Source of the DNA: JACOMY01 sp046233115
Lineage (GTDB): Bacteria; Pseudomonadota; Alphaproteobacteria; Kiloniellales; JACOMY01
Length of the DNA stretch: 64,000 nucleotides
Direction of reading: 5' to 3'
Assembly: GCA_046233115.1 (NCBI GenBank)
Contig: JBJXHM010000013.1
Location: forward strand, 1-64,000
The translations under genes and the position numbers were made by a program. Below are positions 33,921 through 41,991 of this stretch, piece by piece. Positions within the stretch are counted from its first letter, which is position 1. Each line of letters opens with the position of its first letter. The notes under the pieces were generated by a model. The model worked only from the letters and a program-made list of their open reading frames with translations. It did no database searches and was not told the DNA's origin.

Positions 33921-34712
33921 ATGACGCTTGCCGACGCCTCGATCCCTGCCAACCTCGCCCGCTTCGACCTCACCGGGCGCGTGGCCTGCGTCACCGGTGC
34001 CAGCTCGGGCATCGGTCAGGCACTGGCCGACAGCCTGGCCGAGGCCGGCGCCGCCGTGGTCGGCCTGGCCCGCCGTGCCGACCGGCTGGAGGCCTGGCAG
34101 GCTCGGCAGGCGGCGGCCGGACAGAGGGTCGCCTGCCTCAGCGTCGACCTGGGCGCGCCGGAGGGAATCGCGGCACTGGCCGAGGCGATCGCCGCCCCCT
34201 TCGGCCCACCCGACATCCTGGTCAATGCCGCCGGCCTCAACCCGCGCCGGCCGGCGGAGGCGCTGACGCCCGAGGTCTGGCGCCAGACCCTCGACATCAA
34301 CCTCTCGGCCCCCTTCTTCCTGGCCCAGGCCCTGGTGCCGGCGATGCTGGCAAAGGGCTGGGGCCGCATCGTCAACATCGCCTCGCTGCAATCGAGCCGC
34401 GCCTTCGCCAACGGACTGGCCTACGGTGCGGCCAAGGGCGGCGTGGCCCAGATGACCCGGGCCATGGCCGAGGCCTGGTCGGCGGGGGGCGTCACCTGCA
34501 ACGCGATCGCGCCCGGCTTCTTCCCGACCGAACTCACGGCCGCCGTCTTCGCTGACGCCGCGCTGGCCGACCATCATGCCCACCAGACTTGCGTCGGCCG
34601 CAACGGTCGGCTGGAGGATCTGGCCGGCCCGCTGATCTTCCTCGCCTCCCCGGCCTCCGACTACGTGACCGGGCAGGTGCTCTACGTCGACGGAGGCTAC
34701 ACCGCCAAGTGA
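33921..34712 (+). CDS. SDR dehydrogenase in the TRAP/SuyAB operon
   Basis: Classical SDR of 263 residues: TGASSGIG cofactor loop, NAAG, catalytic Ser in NIASLQSS, Y-x3-K in AYGAAKGG, and C-terminal VTGQVLYVDGGY. By type it could be a gluconate 5-dehydrogenase-like enzyme or, in this context, a dehydrogenase acting on the C2 hydroxyl of a C3-sulfonate (the role of HpsO in dihydroxypropanesulfonate breakdown). Together with the Zn-dehydrogenase that follows it could interconvert enantiomers by oxidation and reduction. The substrate is inferred only from operon position. Confidence 0.82.
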   Translation: MTLADASIPANLARFDLTGRVACVTGASSGIGQALADSLAEAGAAVVGLARRADRLEAWQARQAAAGQRVACLSVDLGAPEGIAALAEAIAAPFGPPDILVNAAGLNPRRPAEALTPEVWRQTLDINLSAPFFLAQALVPAMLAKGWGRIVNIASLQSSRAFANGLAYGAAKGGVAQMTRAMAEAWSAGGVTCNAIAPGFFPTELTAAVFADAALADHHAHQTCVGRNGRLEDLAGPLIFLASPASDYVTGQVLYVDGGYTAK

Positions 34713-34720
34713 GGCTGATG

Positions 34721-35707
34721 ATGAAAGCACTGGTCTATACCGGCACGAAAGAGACGGCCTTCCGCGACGAGCCGGAACCCGAGGCCCGGCCCGGCGATGC
34801 CTTGATCGCGGTCGAGGCGGTCGGCATCTGCGGCTCGGACATGCACGCCTGGCACGGCCACGACCCGCGCCGCGTGCCACCGATGATCCTGGGCCACGAG
34901 GCCGCCGGTCGGGTCCTGGAAGGCCCGCTGGCCGGACAGCGGGTGGTGGTAAACCCGCTGATCTCTTGCGGCACCTGCACCGACTGCCGTACCGGGCGGG
35001 CCAACCTCTGCCAGACGCGGGAGCTGGTTGGCATGCGCATTCCCGGCGCCTTCGCCGAGCGCCTGGCGGTGCCGGCCGGCAACCTGATCCCGGTGCCTGA
35101 GGGCATGACGGCCGCAACCGCGGCGCTGACCGAGCCCTGCGCCACCGCCTGGCACGCGCTCTCCCTCGCCGCCCGCGCCGCTTGGCGGCCGCTGCCCGAG
35201 TGCCGCGCGCTGGTGATCGGCGGTGGCTCGGTCGGCCTGCTGGGAGCGCTGATCCTCAAGGCCTGGGGCGCCACCGAAGTGCGCCTGGCCGAGACCAACG
35301 CGCTGCGCCGCGCCACCGCGGCCGCAGCCGGGATCGAGGCCTTCGACCCGATCGCCAATCCGGCCGAGCCCGCCAGCGCGGAGCTGGTGCTGGACGCAGT
35401 CGGCACGGTCCAGACCCGCGCCGCCGCGATCGCCACAGCGCGCCAGGGCGGCGTCATCGCCCATGTCGGCCTGCAGGACTGGGCCGGGGAGTTCGATGCC
35501 CGCCGCCTGACCCTGGCGGAGATCGCCTTCCTCGGGGTCTACACCTACACCGATGCCGACCTGCGCGCCTCGATGGCAGCGCTGCACGACGGCCGGCTGG
35601 GCGATCTGGCCTGGGTCGAGCAGCGCCCGCTGGCCGAGGGCGGGGCCGCCTTCCTCGACCTCGACCGCGGCGCCACGCCCGCAGCGAAGATCGTGCTCTG
35701 CCCCTGA
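34721..35707 (+). CDS. Zinc-dependent alcohol dehydrogenase (MDR family)
   Basis: Medium-chain dehydrogenase of 328 residues. Catalytic zinc ligands C37, H59 and E60 (GICGSD, GHE), structural zinc cysteines 83, 86, 89 and 97, and a Rossmann fold beginning IGGGSVGLLGALILKAWGA. Two adjacent ATGs compete (34718, 34721); the second has better spacing from GAGG. It follows the SDR by eight bases. HpsP, a Zn-dehydrogenase that works with HpsO on dihydroxypropanesulfonate, is a reasonable model; sorbitol- or threonine-dehydrogenase-like activity is an alternative. Confidence 0.82.
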   Translation: MKALVYTGTKETAFRDEPEPEARPGDALIAVEAVGICGSDMHAWHGHDPRRVPPMILGHEAAGRVLEGPLAGQRVVVNPLISCGTCTDCRTGRANLCQTRELVGMRIPGAFAERLAVPAGNLIPVPEGMTAATAALTEPCATAWHALSLAARAAWRPLPECRALVIGGGSVGLLGALILKAWGATEVRLAETNALRRATAAAAGIEAFDPIANPAEPASAELVLDAVGTVQTRAAAIATARQGGVIAHVGLQDWAGEFDARRLTLAEIAFLGVYTYTDADLRASMAALHDGRLGDLAWVEQRPLAEGGAAFLDLDRGATPAAKIVLCP

Positions 35708-35787
35708 CGAGGGACAGCGTCACGGTGCGCAGGCCTTGGGTTTCGGACAGCGGCGGTGCCATGCTGGCGCCCGCTATAGAAGATGAG

Positions 35788-35806
35788 CCGGCGGAGAGGC
35801 CGCCGG
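35788..35806 (+). other. Small hairpin upstream of suyA-like gene
   Basis: CCGGCGG (35788-35794) and CCGCCGG (35800-35806) form a 7-bp stem in the 139-base gap between the dehydrogenase and suyA-like genes. It may be an RNA-processing or attenuation element; no T-tract follows. Confidence 0.35.
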
Positions 35807-35846
35807 GAACGATGAGAGAAGGAACAACAGCCTTGAGGAAGCAGCG

Positions 35847-36134
35847 ATGAGCGGACCCGATTTCCTGGTGCACGACGCGGCCGATTCCGTCGGCGTCGTG
35901 GTCGTCGAAGGCGTCACCGCGGGCGCCGATCTGACCGGCCTTGTGATGGAGACCGGCAAGACCGTCAGCATGAAAGCCCTGGCCGACATTCCGCTGGGCC
36001 ACAAGATCGCGCTGAGCGATTTCCAGACCGGCCACACGGTCCTGAAGTACGGCCACGACATCGGCAAGCTAATCGCCGATGCCAAGGCCGGCGACCACGT
36101 CCACGTCCACAACCTGAAGACCAAGAGGTGGTAG
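35847..36134 (+). CDS. suyA: (2R)-sulfolactate sulfo-lyase alpha subunit-like (UxaA small-subunit family)
   Basis: SAF-domain subunit of 95 residues: FLVHDAADSVGVVVVEGV, DIPLGHKIALSDF, LKYGHDIGK and the C-terminal HVHNLKTKRW. The whole layout fits what I remember of SuyA, the small subunit of the lyase that splits (2R)-sulfolactate into pyruvate and sulfite. Split altronate or galactarate dehydratases have similar small subunits and are the main alternative. The start has GAGGAAGCAGCG upstream. The large subunit follows two bases after the stop. Confidence 0.7.
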   Translation: MSGPDFLVHDAADSVGVVVVEGVTAGADLTGLVMETGKTVSMKALADIPLGHKIALSDFQTGHTVLKYGHDIGKLIADAKAGDHVHVHNLKTKRW

Positions 36135-36136
36135 CC

Positions 36137-37315
36137 ATGACCGCTCTAGCCGACCGCGAATTCTTTGGTTACCGGCGCGAGAACGGCCGCGTCGGGGTCC
36201 GCAACCACGTCGCCATCCTGCCGCTGGACGACCTCTCCAACGCCGCTTGCGAGAAGGTGGCCAACAACATCGACGGCTGTCTGGCGCTGCCGCACCACTA
36301 TGGCCGCCTGCAGTTCGGAGCCGACCTGGACCTGCACTTCCGCACCCTGATCGGCACCGGCAAGAACCCCAACGTCGCCGCCTGCATCGTGATCGGGATC
36401 GAGCCGGGCTGGACCCAGCGCGTGGTCGACGGCATCGCCGCCACCGGCAAGCCGGTCGCCGGCTTCGCCATCGAGGGCAACGGCGAGATCAAGGCCGTCG
36501 CCATGGCCTCCCGCAAGGCGCAGGAATTCTCGCAGTGGGCCTCCGAGTTGCAGCGTCAGCCCTGCAAGCTCTCTGACCTCTGGGTCTCCACCAAGTGCGG
36601 CGAGTCCGACACCACCTCGGGCCTGGCCTCCTGTCCCACGGTCGGCAACCTGATCGACAAGATCGACCCGCTGGGCGCCACCACCTGCTTCGGCGAGACT
36701 TCGGAGCTCACCGGCGCCGAGGCGGTCTGCGCCACCCGTGCGATCTCGCAGGAGATCTCCGACAAGTTCATGCGGACCTGGCAGGCCTACATGGACGAGG
36801 TGATCGAGCCCAACAAGACCTCCGACCTCTCGGAATCGCAGCCGACCAAGGGCAACATCGCCGGCGGGCTGACCACCATCGAGGAAAAGGCCTTCGGCAA
36901 CCTGCAGAAGATCGGCAAGAAGACCAAGTTCATCGACGTGCTGGAGCCGGCCGAGGAGCCGGGGCTGGGCAACGGCCTCTACTTCATGGACACCTCCTCG
37001 GCGGCGGCCGAGTGCGTGACCCTGCAGGCCGCGGCCGGCTTCGTCGTGCACCTCTTCCCGACCGGACAGGGCAACATCATCGGTAACCCGATCGAGCCGG
37101 TGATCAAGCTCTCGGCCAACCCGCGTACGGTGCGGGAGATGCCCGAGCACATCGACCTCGACTGCTCCGGCATCCTGAACGGGACCATGACCCTGGATCA
37201 GGCCGGTGACGCCCTGATCGACATCATGATCCGTACCTGCAACGGGCGCCTCACCGCCGCGGAATCGCTGAAGCACCGCGAATTCGTGATGACCAAGCTC
37301 TACCGCAGCGCCTAA
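36137..37315 (+). CDS. suyB: (2R)-sulfolactate sulfo-lyase beta subunit-like (UxaA large-subunit family)
   Basis: Catalytic subunit of 392 residues. Segments such as FFGYRRENGRVGVRNH, STKCGESDTTSG, CFGETSELTGAE, SQPTKGNIAGGLTTIEEKA, FPTGQGNIIGNPIEP and HREFVMTKLY agree closely with the Paracoccus SuyB sequence as I remember it, including the C-terminus. The cysteine in TKCGESD is a probable Fe-S or metal ligand of the UxaA family. I chose the ATG at 36137; a GTG at 36128 overlaps the suyA stop. Products would be pyruvate and sulfite. Altronate dehydratase is the main alternative. Confidence 0.72.
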   Translation: MTALADREFFGYRRENGRVGVRNHVAILPLDDLSNAACEKVANNIDGCLALPHHYGRLQFGADLDLHFRTLIGTGKNPNVAACIVIGIEPGWTQRVVDGIAATGKPVAGFAIEGNGEIKAVAMASRKAQEFSQWASELQRQPCKLSDLWVSTKCGESDTTSGLASCPTVGNLIDKIDPLGATTCFGETSELTGAEAVCATRAISQEISDKFMRTWQAYMDEVIEPNKTSDLSESQPTKGNIAGGLTTIEEKAFGNLQKIGKKTKFIDVLEPAEEPGLGNGLYFMDTSSAAAECVTLQAAAGFVVHLFPTGQGNIIGNPIEPVIKLSANPRTVREMPEHIDLDCSGILNGTMTLDQAGDALIDIMIRTCNGRLTAAESLKHREFVMTKLYRSA

Positions 37316-37325
37316 CCATTCCGGA

Positions 37326-37359
37326 CCGGGCCGCTCCCAAAATCGTGGGGGCGGCCCGG
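37326..37359 (+). terminator. Hairpin after suyB-like gene
   Basis: CCGGGCCGCTCCC (37326-37338) pairs with GGGGGCGGCCCGG (37347-37359) around an eight-base AT-containing loop, 10 bases after the stop. No strong T-run follows, so it may be a Rho-assisted or processing hairpin. Confidence 0.55.
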
Positions 37360-37394
37360 CCGGGCTTGCTCCACTCGGCGAGCCTGATATCAAG

Positions 37395-38123
37395 GTGGCA
37401 ACAGCGATAGCGAGGCCCGCCTTGACCGACCGATCCGCCCTGCATTTCACGCTCGTCTCCGCCGCCGGCACGGCCGAGACCGATCTTACCCCCGGCCGCC
37501 TGCTGATCGCCGGCTGGACCGGCCGCGATAAGGCCGCCATGCAACACCATATCGACGAGCTGGCCGCGCTCGGCGTCACCCCGCCGGCCAAGACCCCGCT
37601 GTTCTACCGGGTGGCCGCGGCGCGCCTCTCCCAGACCGGACGGATCGAGGTTAGCGGCGGCGCCTCCAGCGGCGAGGTCGAGTACTTCCTGGTCAACATC
37701 GCAGGCACGCTCTGGGTCGGTGCCGGCTCCGACCACACCGACCGCGAGGTCGAGACCTACGGCATCACCGTCTCCAAGCAGCTCTGCGACAAGCCGGTCG
37801 CCGCGACCCTCTGGCCGCTCGCCGAGGTGGCGCCGCACTGGGACGAGCTGAAACTGCGCTCCTACGCGATGATCGACGGCAAGGAGGCGCTCTACCAGGA
37901 GGGAACCCTGGCCGGCCTGCTGCCTCCCGCCAGCCTGCTGGAGAAGCTGGCCGAGGAGGAGCCGGAAGGCCTGCAACCCGGCGACATCCTCTTCGGCGGC
38001 ACCCTGCCGGCGCTGGGCGGCGTGCGCCCGGCGGCGCGCTTTTCCTTCGTACTGGAAGATCCGGTGCTGGGCCGCAGGATCGAGGGCGGCTACGAGATCC
38101 AGCCGCTCGCCATCGCGGGGTAG
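37395..38123 (+). CDS. DUF2848 protein
   Basis: Protein of about 242 residues of the DUF2848 family, a relative of fumarylacetoacetate-hydrolase-like folds as I recall; the landmark is LWVGAGSDHTDREVE, with acidic residues that could hold a divalent metal, and GDILFGGTLPALGGV near the end. The function is unknown; the fold suggests hydrolysis or decarboxylation of a small keto-acid. Start uncertain: GTG at 37395 or TTG at 37422, the latter having GAGG at good spacing. It lies 80 bases after suyB, beyond a hairpin, so membership in that operon is open. It converges with the EIIA gene. Confidence 0.72.
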   Translation: MATAIARPALTDRSALHFTLVSAAGTAETDLTPGRLLIAGWTGRDKAAMQHHIDELAALGVTPPAKTPLFYRVAAARLSQTGRIEVSGGASSGEVEYFLVNIAGTLWVGAGSDHTDREVETYGITVSKQLCDKPVAATLWPLAEVAPHWDELKLRSYAMIDGKEALYQEGTLAGLLPPASLLEKLAEEEPEGLQPGDILFGGTLPALGGVRPAARFSFVLEDPVLGRRIEGGYEIQPLAIAG

Positions 38124-38142
38124 TGGTAGCTCGGGGTTTGAC

Positions 38143-38556
38143 TCAGGCCTTCGCCTGGCTACCGGTCAGCAGGCGGGAGGCGACGTTGATATACTTGCGG
38201 CCGGCCTCCTGCGCCTCGGCAACGGCCTCGCCGAGGCTCAGCCGATCGCGGACGCTGGCCAGCTTCACCAGCATCGGCAGGTTGACGCCGGCGATCACCT
38301 CGACCTCGGCGTGATCCATGATCGAGATGGCCAGGTTGGAGGGCGTGCCGCCGAACATGTCGGTCAGCAGCACCGTACCGTCGCCGCTGTCAACCGCGCG
38401 GACCTGCTCCAGGATCTCGGCGCGCCTGGCCTCCATGTCGTCGTCAGGGCCGATGCAGACCCCGACCGCATGCTCCTGCGGCCCGACGATATGCTCCAGC
38501 GCCAGAAGGAACTCGGCCGCCAACCGTCCGTGGGTCACCAAAACAATGCCGATCAT
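38143..38556 (-). CDS. PTS EIIA component, mannose family (regulatory)
   Basis: Phosphocarrier of 137 residues. MIGIVLVTHGRLAAEFLLAL carries the phospho-acceptor histidine (H9) and LLTDMFGGTPSNLAI is the conserved family block. In alphaproteobacteria this EIIA-Man-like protein belongs to an incomplete, regulatory PTS with HPr and HPr kinase and no sugar permease. It follows the hprK-rapZ fusion on the same strand after 221 bases. HPr usually comes next; here the neighbour is the convergent DUF2848 gene. The 38557-38777 spacer holds a short palindrome (TGTGC-AAT-GCACA, 38597-38609) of unknown role and no gene. Confidence 0.9.
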   Translation of the reverse strand: MIGIVLVTHGRLAAEFLLALEHIVGPQEHAVGVCIGPDDDMEARRAEILEQVRAVDSGDGTVLLTDMFGGTPSNLAISIMDHAEVEVIAGVNLPMLVKLASVRDRLSLGEAVAEAQEAGRKYINVASRLLTGSQAKA

Positions 38557-38777
38557 CGCTTCCCGTCCTCAATTGGCGGCAAACCTGCCCGTCTTGTGTG
38601 CAATGCACAACAGCAAACTTGCGGTGTCTGCCTCCTCTCGCTCAGGCGGCTTGCCAGCCCCGCGGCCACTGCCTAGCGCAGCCCGGACTGTCTGATTGTC
38701 CTGCAAATCGTCGCGCCGGGTCGAGAGGTCACCTCATATCCCCGTGACCGCCCATCCCCGTGACGACTGGGCCGGCA

Positions 38778-40088
38778 TCAGGCGTCGCGCGCCGCATCGC
38801 GGTGGGCGATGACCACCTGGCGCTGTTGCTCGGTCAGCCAGCGCGCCAGGCGTTCTGCAATGTAGACCGAGCGATGGCGCCCACCGGTGCAGCCCACTGC
38901 GAAGGTCAGGTAGCTCTTCCCTTCGGCTTCGTAGAGCGGCAGCAGCGGCTTCAGCCAGGCCGTCAACCCCTGGAAGAAGGGTTCCAGCGCCGGGTCCTCG
39001 GCGATGTAGGCGGCGACGTCGGGGTCGCGTCCGGTCTTGTCGCGCAGCTCGGGCTGGTAGTGCGGGTTGCGCAGGAAGCGCACGTCCAGCACCAGGTCGG
39101 CCTCCATCGGCAGGCCGAAGCGGTAGGAGAAGGAGGTGACGAAGACCACCAGCCCGCCACCGGCCGCGCGCGCCAGGCTCAAGTGTCCGCCGAGCAACCG
39201 GCGGAAGTCGGCCGGGCGCAGCGCCGAGGTATCGATCACCAGGTCGGCGCGACTCCTGATCGGCTGGATCAGGCGACGCTCGGTCTCGATGCCGCGTGCC
39301 AGCGGCCGGTCGACCGCCAGCGGATGGCGCCGCCGGGTCTCGCTGAAGCGGCGCAGCAGCACCTCGTCGGCGCAGTCGAGGAAGATCAGGCGTGGCTGCA
39401 AGTTCGGCGTGACACGCAGTGCGTCGCTGACCTCGAGGAAGCGGGCGATGGAGAAGTCGCGGGTCCTGAGGTCCACGCCCAAGGCGAGCGGCTTGTCGCT
39501 GGCACCGACGAAGAGCGAGGGGATCAGCGCCAGCGGCAGGTTGTCGATCACCTCGTAGCCCAGGTCCTCGGCGGTATCCAGCGCCAGCGAGCGGCCGGCA
39601 CCGGCCATGCCGGTGACCAGCAGCACCGGGCGCCGCTGTGCACCGGCGCTGAGACCCGTCCCGGCCTTGGTCGCGCGCTCCAGCGCCAGGCGCACGCGCG
39701 CCAGGGCAGAGGCCGCGCGGGGGTCCACCAGCGCCCTGGGCACGGCAATCCCCAGGAGCTCGACCTTGTCGTCCTGGGGCAGGCGCTCGATGGTCTCGGC
39801 CGGCTCCAGATCGACCACCAGGGCGACCGCGACCGAGACCAGGGCGGCTTGGCCGACGATCCCCATGCCGCGCACCTCCATCTGCCCGCTCAGGACCGGC
39901 GGCGCGGTGGCGGTGAGGCGGTCCTCCTCGGCGGTCAGCCGGGTCTGGTCGTCGGCGACCAGCAGGCCCCCGGCATCGATCAGGCGTAGCGCCAAGTCGG
40001 ACTTGCCCGCGCCCGAGGGGCCACGCAGCAGGATGCCGCGCCCGAAGAGGGAGATACAGGTGGCATGAACAAGCTCGCTGCGGCTCAC
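38778..40088 (-). CDS. HPr kinase - RapZ fusion protein
   Basis: One uninterrupted frame of 436 residues joins two proteins normally encoded by adjacent genes. Residues 1 to about 138 are an alphaproteobacterial-type HPr kinase/phosphorylase core: P-loop GPSGAGKS (23-30) and the HprK signature EVRGMGI (71-77). After a linker of about 13 residues, residues 152-436 are full-length RapZ, the nucleotide-binding adaptor controlling small-RNA decay and GlmS in enterics: P-loop-like TGMAGAGRS (159-167, Arg for the usual Lys), DLGYEVIDNLP, SFSYRFGLPMEADLVLDVRFL and the C-terminal GCTGGRHRSV. The start is a GTG with GGAAGG seven bases upstream. Gene order chvI-chvG-[hprK-rapZ]-EIIA is the standard one, so only the fusion is unusual. 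Confidence 0.9.
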   Translation of the reverse strand: MSRSELVHATCISLFGRGILLRGPSGAGKSDLALRLIDAGGLLVADDQTRLTAEEDRLTATAPPVLSGQMEVRGMGIVGQAALVSVAVALVVDLEPAETIERLPQDDKVELLGIAVPRALVDPRAASALARVRLALERATKAGTGLSAGAQRRPVLLVTGMAGAGRSLALDTAEDLGYEVIDNLPLALIPSLFVGASDKPLALGVDLRTRDFSIARFLEVSDALRVTPNLQPRLIFLDCADEVLLRRFSETRRRHPLAVDRPLARGIETERRLIQPIRSRADLVIDTSALRPADFRRLLGGHLSLARAAGGGLVVFVTSFSYRFGLPMEADLVLDVRFLRNPHYQPELRDKTGRDPDVAAYIAEDPALEPFFQGLTAWLKPLLPLYEAEGKSYLTFAVGCTGGRHRSVYIAERLARWLTEQQRQVVIAHRDAARDA

Positions 40089-40142
40089 GTCTCGCCTTCC
40101 CTCTTGCTTTCCTACTTCGGACCGCCCTATCTGCCCGACCCG

Positions 40143-41897
40143 TCAGCTCGGCTGTTCGGCCGCCGGCAGGCGGATGACGAAGGCCGCGCCGACGATGCGC
40201 TCGCCTGGCCCCATGCGGTTTTCCGCCCAGATCAGGCCGTGGTGGGCCTCGACGATCTGCTTGGAGATCGACAGCCCCAGGCCCGAGTGGGTCCCGAACT
40301 TCTCGCTTTCGGGACGCTCGGTATAGAAGCGGGAGAAGATCGCCTCCAGCTTGTCGGCCTGGATGCCGGGCCCTTCGTCCTCGATCCTGACCTCGACCAT
40401 CTTGCCGTCGCGCCTGAGGGTGCAGGTGATGGTGCCGCCCGGCGGCGAGAAGGTGGCGGCGTTGGCGATGATGTTGCGGAAGACCTGTCCCAGGCGCCCC
40501 TCCAGCCCCATCACCATGAAGCGCGGCCAGCGTCCCTCCTGGCGGATCTCGTAGGTCAGCTCGCGCTCCTCGGCGGCGAGCTTCTGGATCTCAACCAGGG
40601 CACGCAGCAGCTCGACCAGGTCGACGGCCTCGCTGTCGGCACGCGCCAGCTCCGCATCGACCCTGGAGGCCTCGGAGATGTCGGTGATCAGGCGGTCGAG
40701 CCGGCCGACGTCATCCAGGATGATCTGCATGAGCTGCTCGCGCCGCGCCGGATCGGCCACCCGGCTGACCGTTTCCACCGCGCTCTTCAGCGAGGTCAGC
40801 GGGTTCTTGATCTCGTGGCTGACGTCGGCGGCGAAGCCCTCGATCGCATCGAGCCGGGTCCAGAGCGCATCGGTCATCGAGGTCAGCGCGCGGCCCAGCT
40901 CGCCGATCTCGTCGCGGCGGTTGGTGTAGTCCGGCAGCGCGATCTTCTTGCCCTTGCCGCTCTTCACCCGGTCGGCGGCCCGCGCCAGGTTGCGGATCGG
41001 GCGGGCGATGGTGGCGGCCAGGTAGAGCGACAGCAGAATGGTGACGCTGGTGGCGATGGCGAAGACGATCAGCACGTCGCGGCGGCGCGCATCGACCGAG
41101 GCCACGATGTTCTCGCCTCCGCGGCTGAGCAGCAGGGCACCCAGCACCTGGCGATAGCGCTGCACCGGCACCGCCATAGTCAGGATCAGCTCGCCGCGCG
41201 GCCCGCGCCTGGCCTCGCCGGCGGACTCCCCGCGGAGCGCCGATTCCACCTCGGCATAGTCCGAGGCCATGCGCGTCACCCCCTCCTGGTAGGGCTTCAG
41301 CTCGGCCCCCGGCAGCCAGGCGAAGATGCGGTCCAGGAAGGCGAAGACGCTGTCGGTGAAGCTGGTATCGTTGTTGGGTTTCAGCGGCCGTACGGTGATC
41401 ACGCCCTGCGGCCCCGGTAGCTGATAGGAATCGACCATCAGCACCCCGCGCCGGTCGAGCGGCCCGTAGAGCCGGGCCCGGAGGCCGGCCTCGCTCAGCA
41501 ACAGGCGAAGCTGGTGGCGGGTCAGTTCCGGCACCAGGCGCTCGCGGCCGCTGCGGTCGGCCAGCACCGAGGTGGCGCCCAGTGCCAGCGCAAAGACCCG
41601 GCCCTGCGTCTCCAGGGCGTTGAGTTCGGCCCGGATCAGGCTCTCACGGTACTGGCTGAGGTGCAGCAGGCCCAGGATCGGGATCGAGAGCGCGATCAGG
41701 TTGAGGGTGAGGATGCGCCGCAGCATGGGCGAGCGCCAGAAGCGCCAGCCCTCGGTCCGGCGCGACAGCAGCGAGTCCCCTTCGCCCTCGCGGCGCTGGC
41801 CGGAACGGCCGAGGCGACCGGCCGCACGTCCGGCCTTCTCCGAGCGGCGGTCGCCGGAAGCGGCATAGAGCCTGCGGTCTGAGGTGGAAGAGGACAT
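40143..41897 (-). CDS. chvG: ChvG-type sensor histidine kinase
   Basis: Sensor kinase of 584 residues: basic N-terminal cytoplasmic tail; TM1 at about 59-78 (LRRILTLNLIALSIPILGLLHL); large periplasmic sensing domain; TM2 at about 275-295 (VLIVFAIATSVTILLSLYLAA); HAMP; HisKA with H about 361 in DVSHEIKNPLTSL; HATPase with NIIANAATFS, EDEGPGI and HSGLGLSI. The LKPNNDTSFTDSVFAFLDRIF periplasmic stretch is ChvG-like. Neighbours chvI, hprK and pckA confirm the locus. In relatives ChvGI responds to acid and envelope cues and helps control central carbon genes. Confidence 0.93.
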   Translation of the reverse strand: MSSSTSDRRLYAASGDRRSEKAGRAAGRLGRSGQRREGEGDSLLSRRTEGWRFWRSPMLRRILTLNLIALSIPILGLLHLSQYRESLIRAELNALETQGRVFALALGATSVLADRSGRERLVPELTRHQLRLLLSEAGLRARLYGPLDRRGVLMVDSYQLPGPQGVITVRPLKPNNDTSFTDSVFAFLDRIFAWLPGAELKPYQEGVTRMASDYAEVESALRGESAGEARRGPRGELILTMAVPVQRYRQVLGALLLSRGGENIVASVDARRRDVLIVFAIATSVTILLSLYLAATIARPIRNLARAADRVKSGKGKKIALPDYTNRRDEIGELGRALTSMTDALWTRLDAIEGFAADVSHEIKNPLTSLKSAVETVSRVADPARREQLMQIILDDVGRLDRLITDISEASRVDAELARADSEAVDLVELLRALVEIQKLAAEERELTYEIRQEGRWPRFMVMGLEGRLGQVFRNIIANAATFSPPGGTITCTLRRDGKMVEVRIEDEGPGIQADKLEAIFSRFYTERPESEKFGTHSGLGLSISKQIVEAHHGLIWAENRMGPGERIVGAAFVIRLPAAEQPS

Positions 41898-41991
41898 GTC
41901 TTGCGGTCGTCCGCGACGGTCAGGGCACGCCGGTCACGGGCGGCCGAACGAGCCCGTCAGGACGGGGACAAACAGCAGGCCTGTCTCGCTC

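Noticed and set aside
32613..35117. Minus-strand frame of 834 codons across dctM, SDR and Zn-dehydrogenase
   Set aside because: Low-complexity composition over three well-supported plus-strand genes.
36137..37315. Plain altronate dehydratase call
   Set aside because: Not excluded, but the split subunits, the KTKRW end of the small subunit and multiple remembered SuyB-specific segments make sulfolactate sulfo-lyase more likely.
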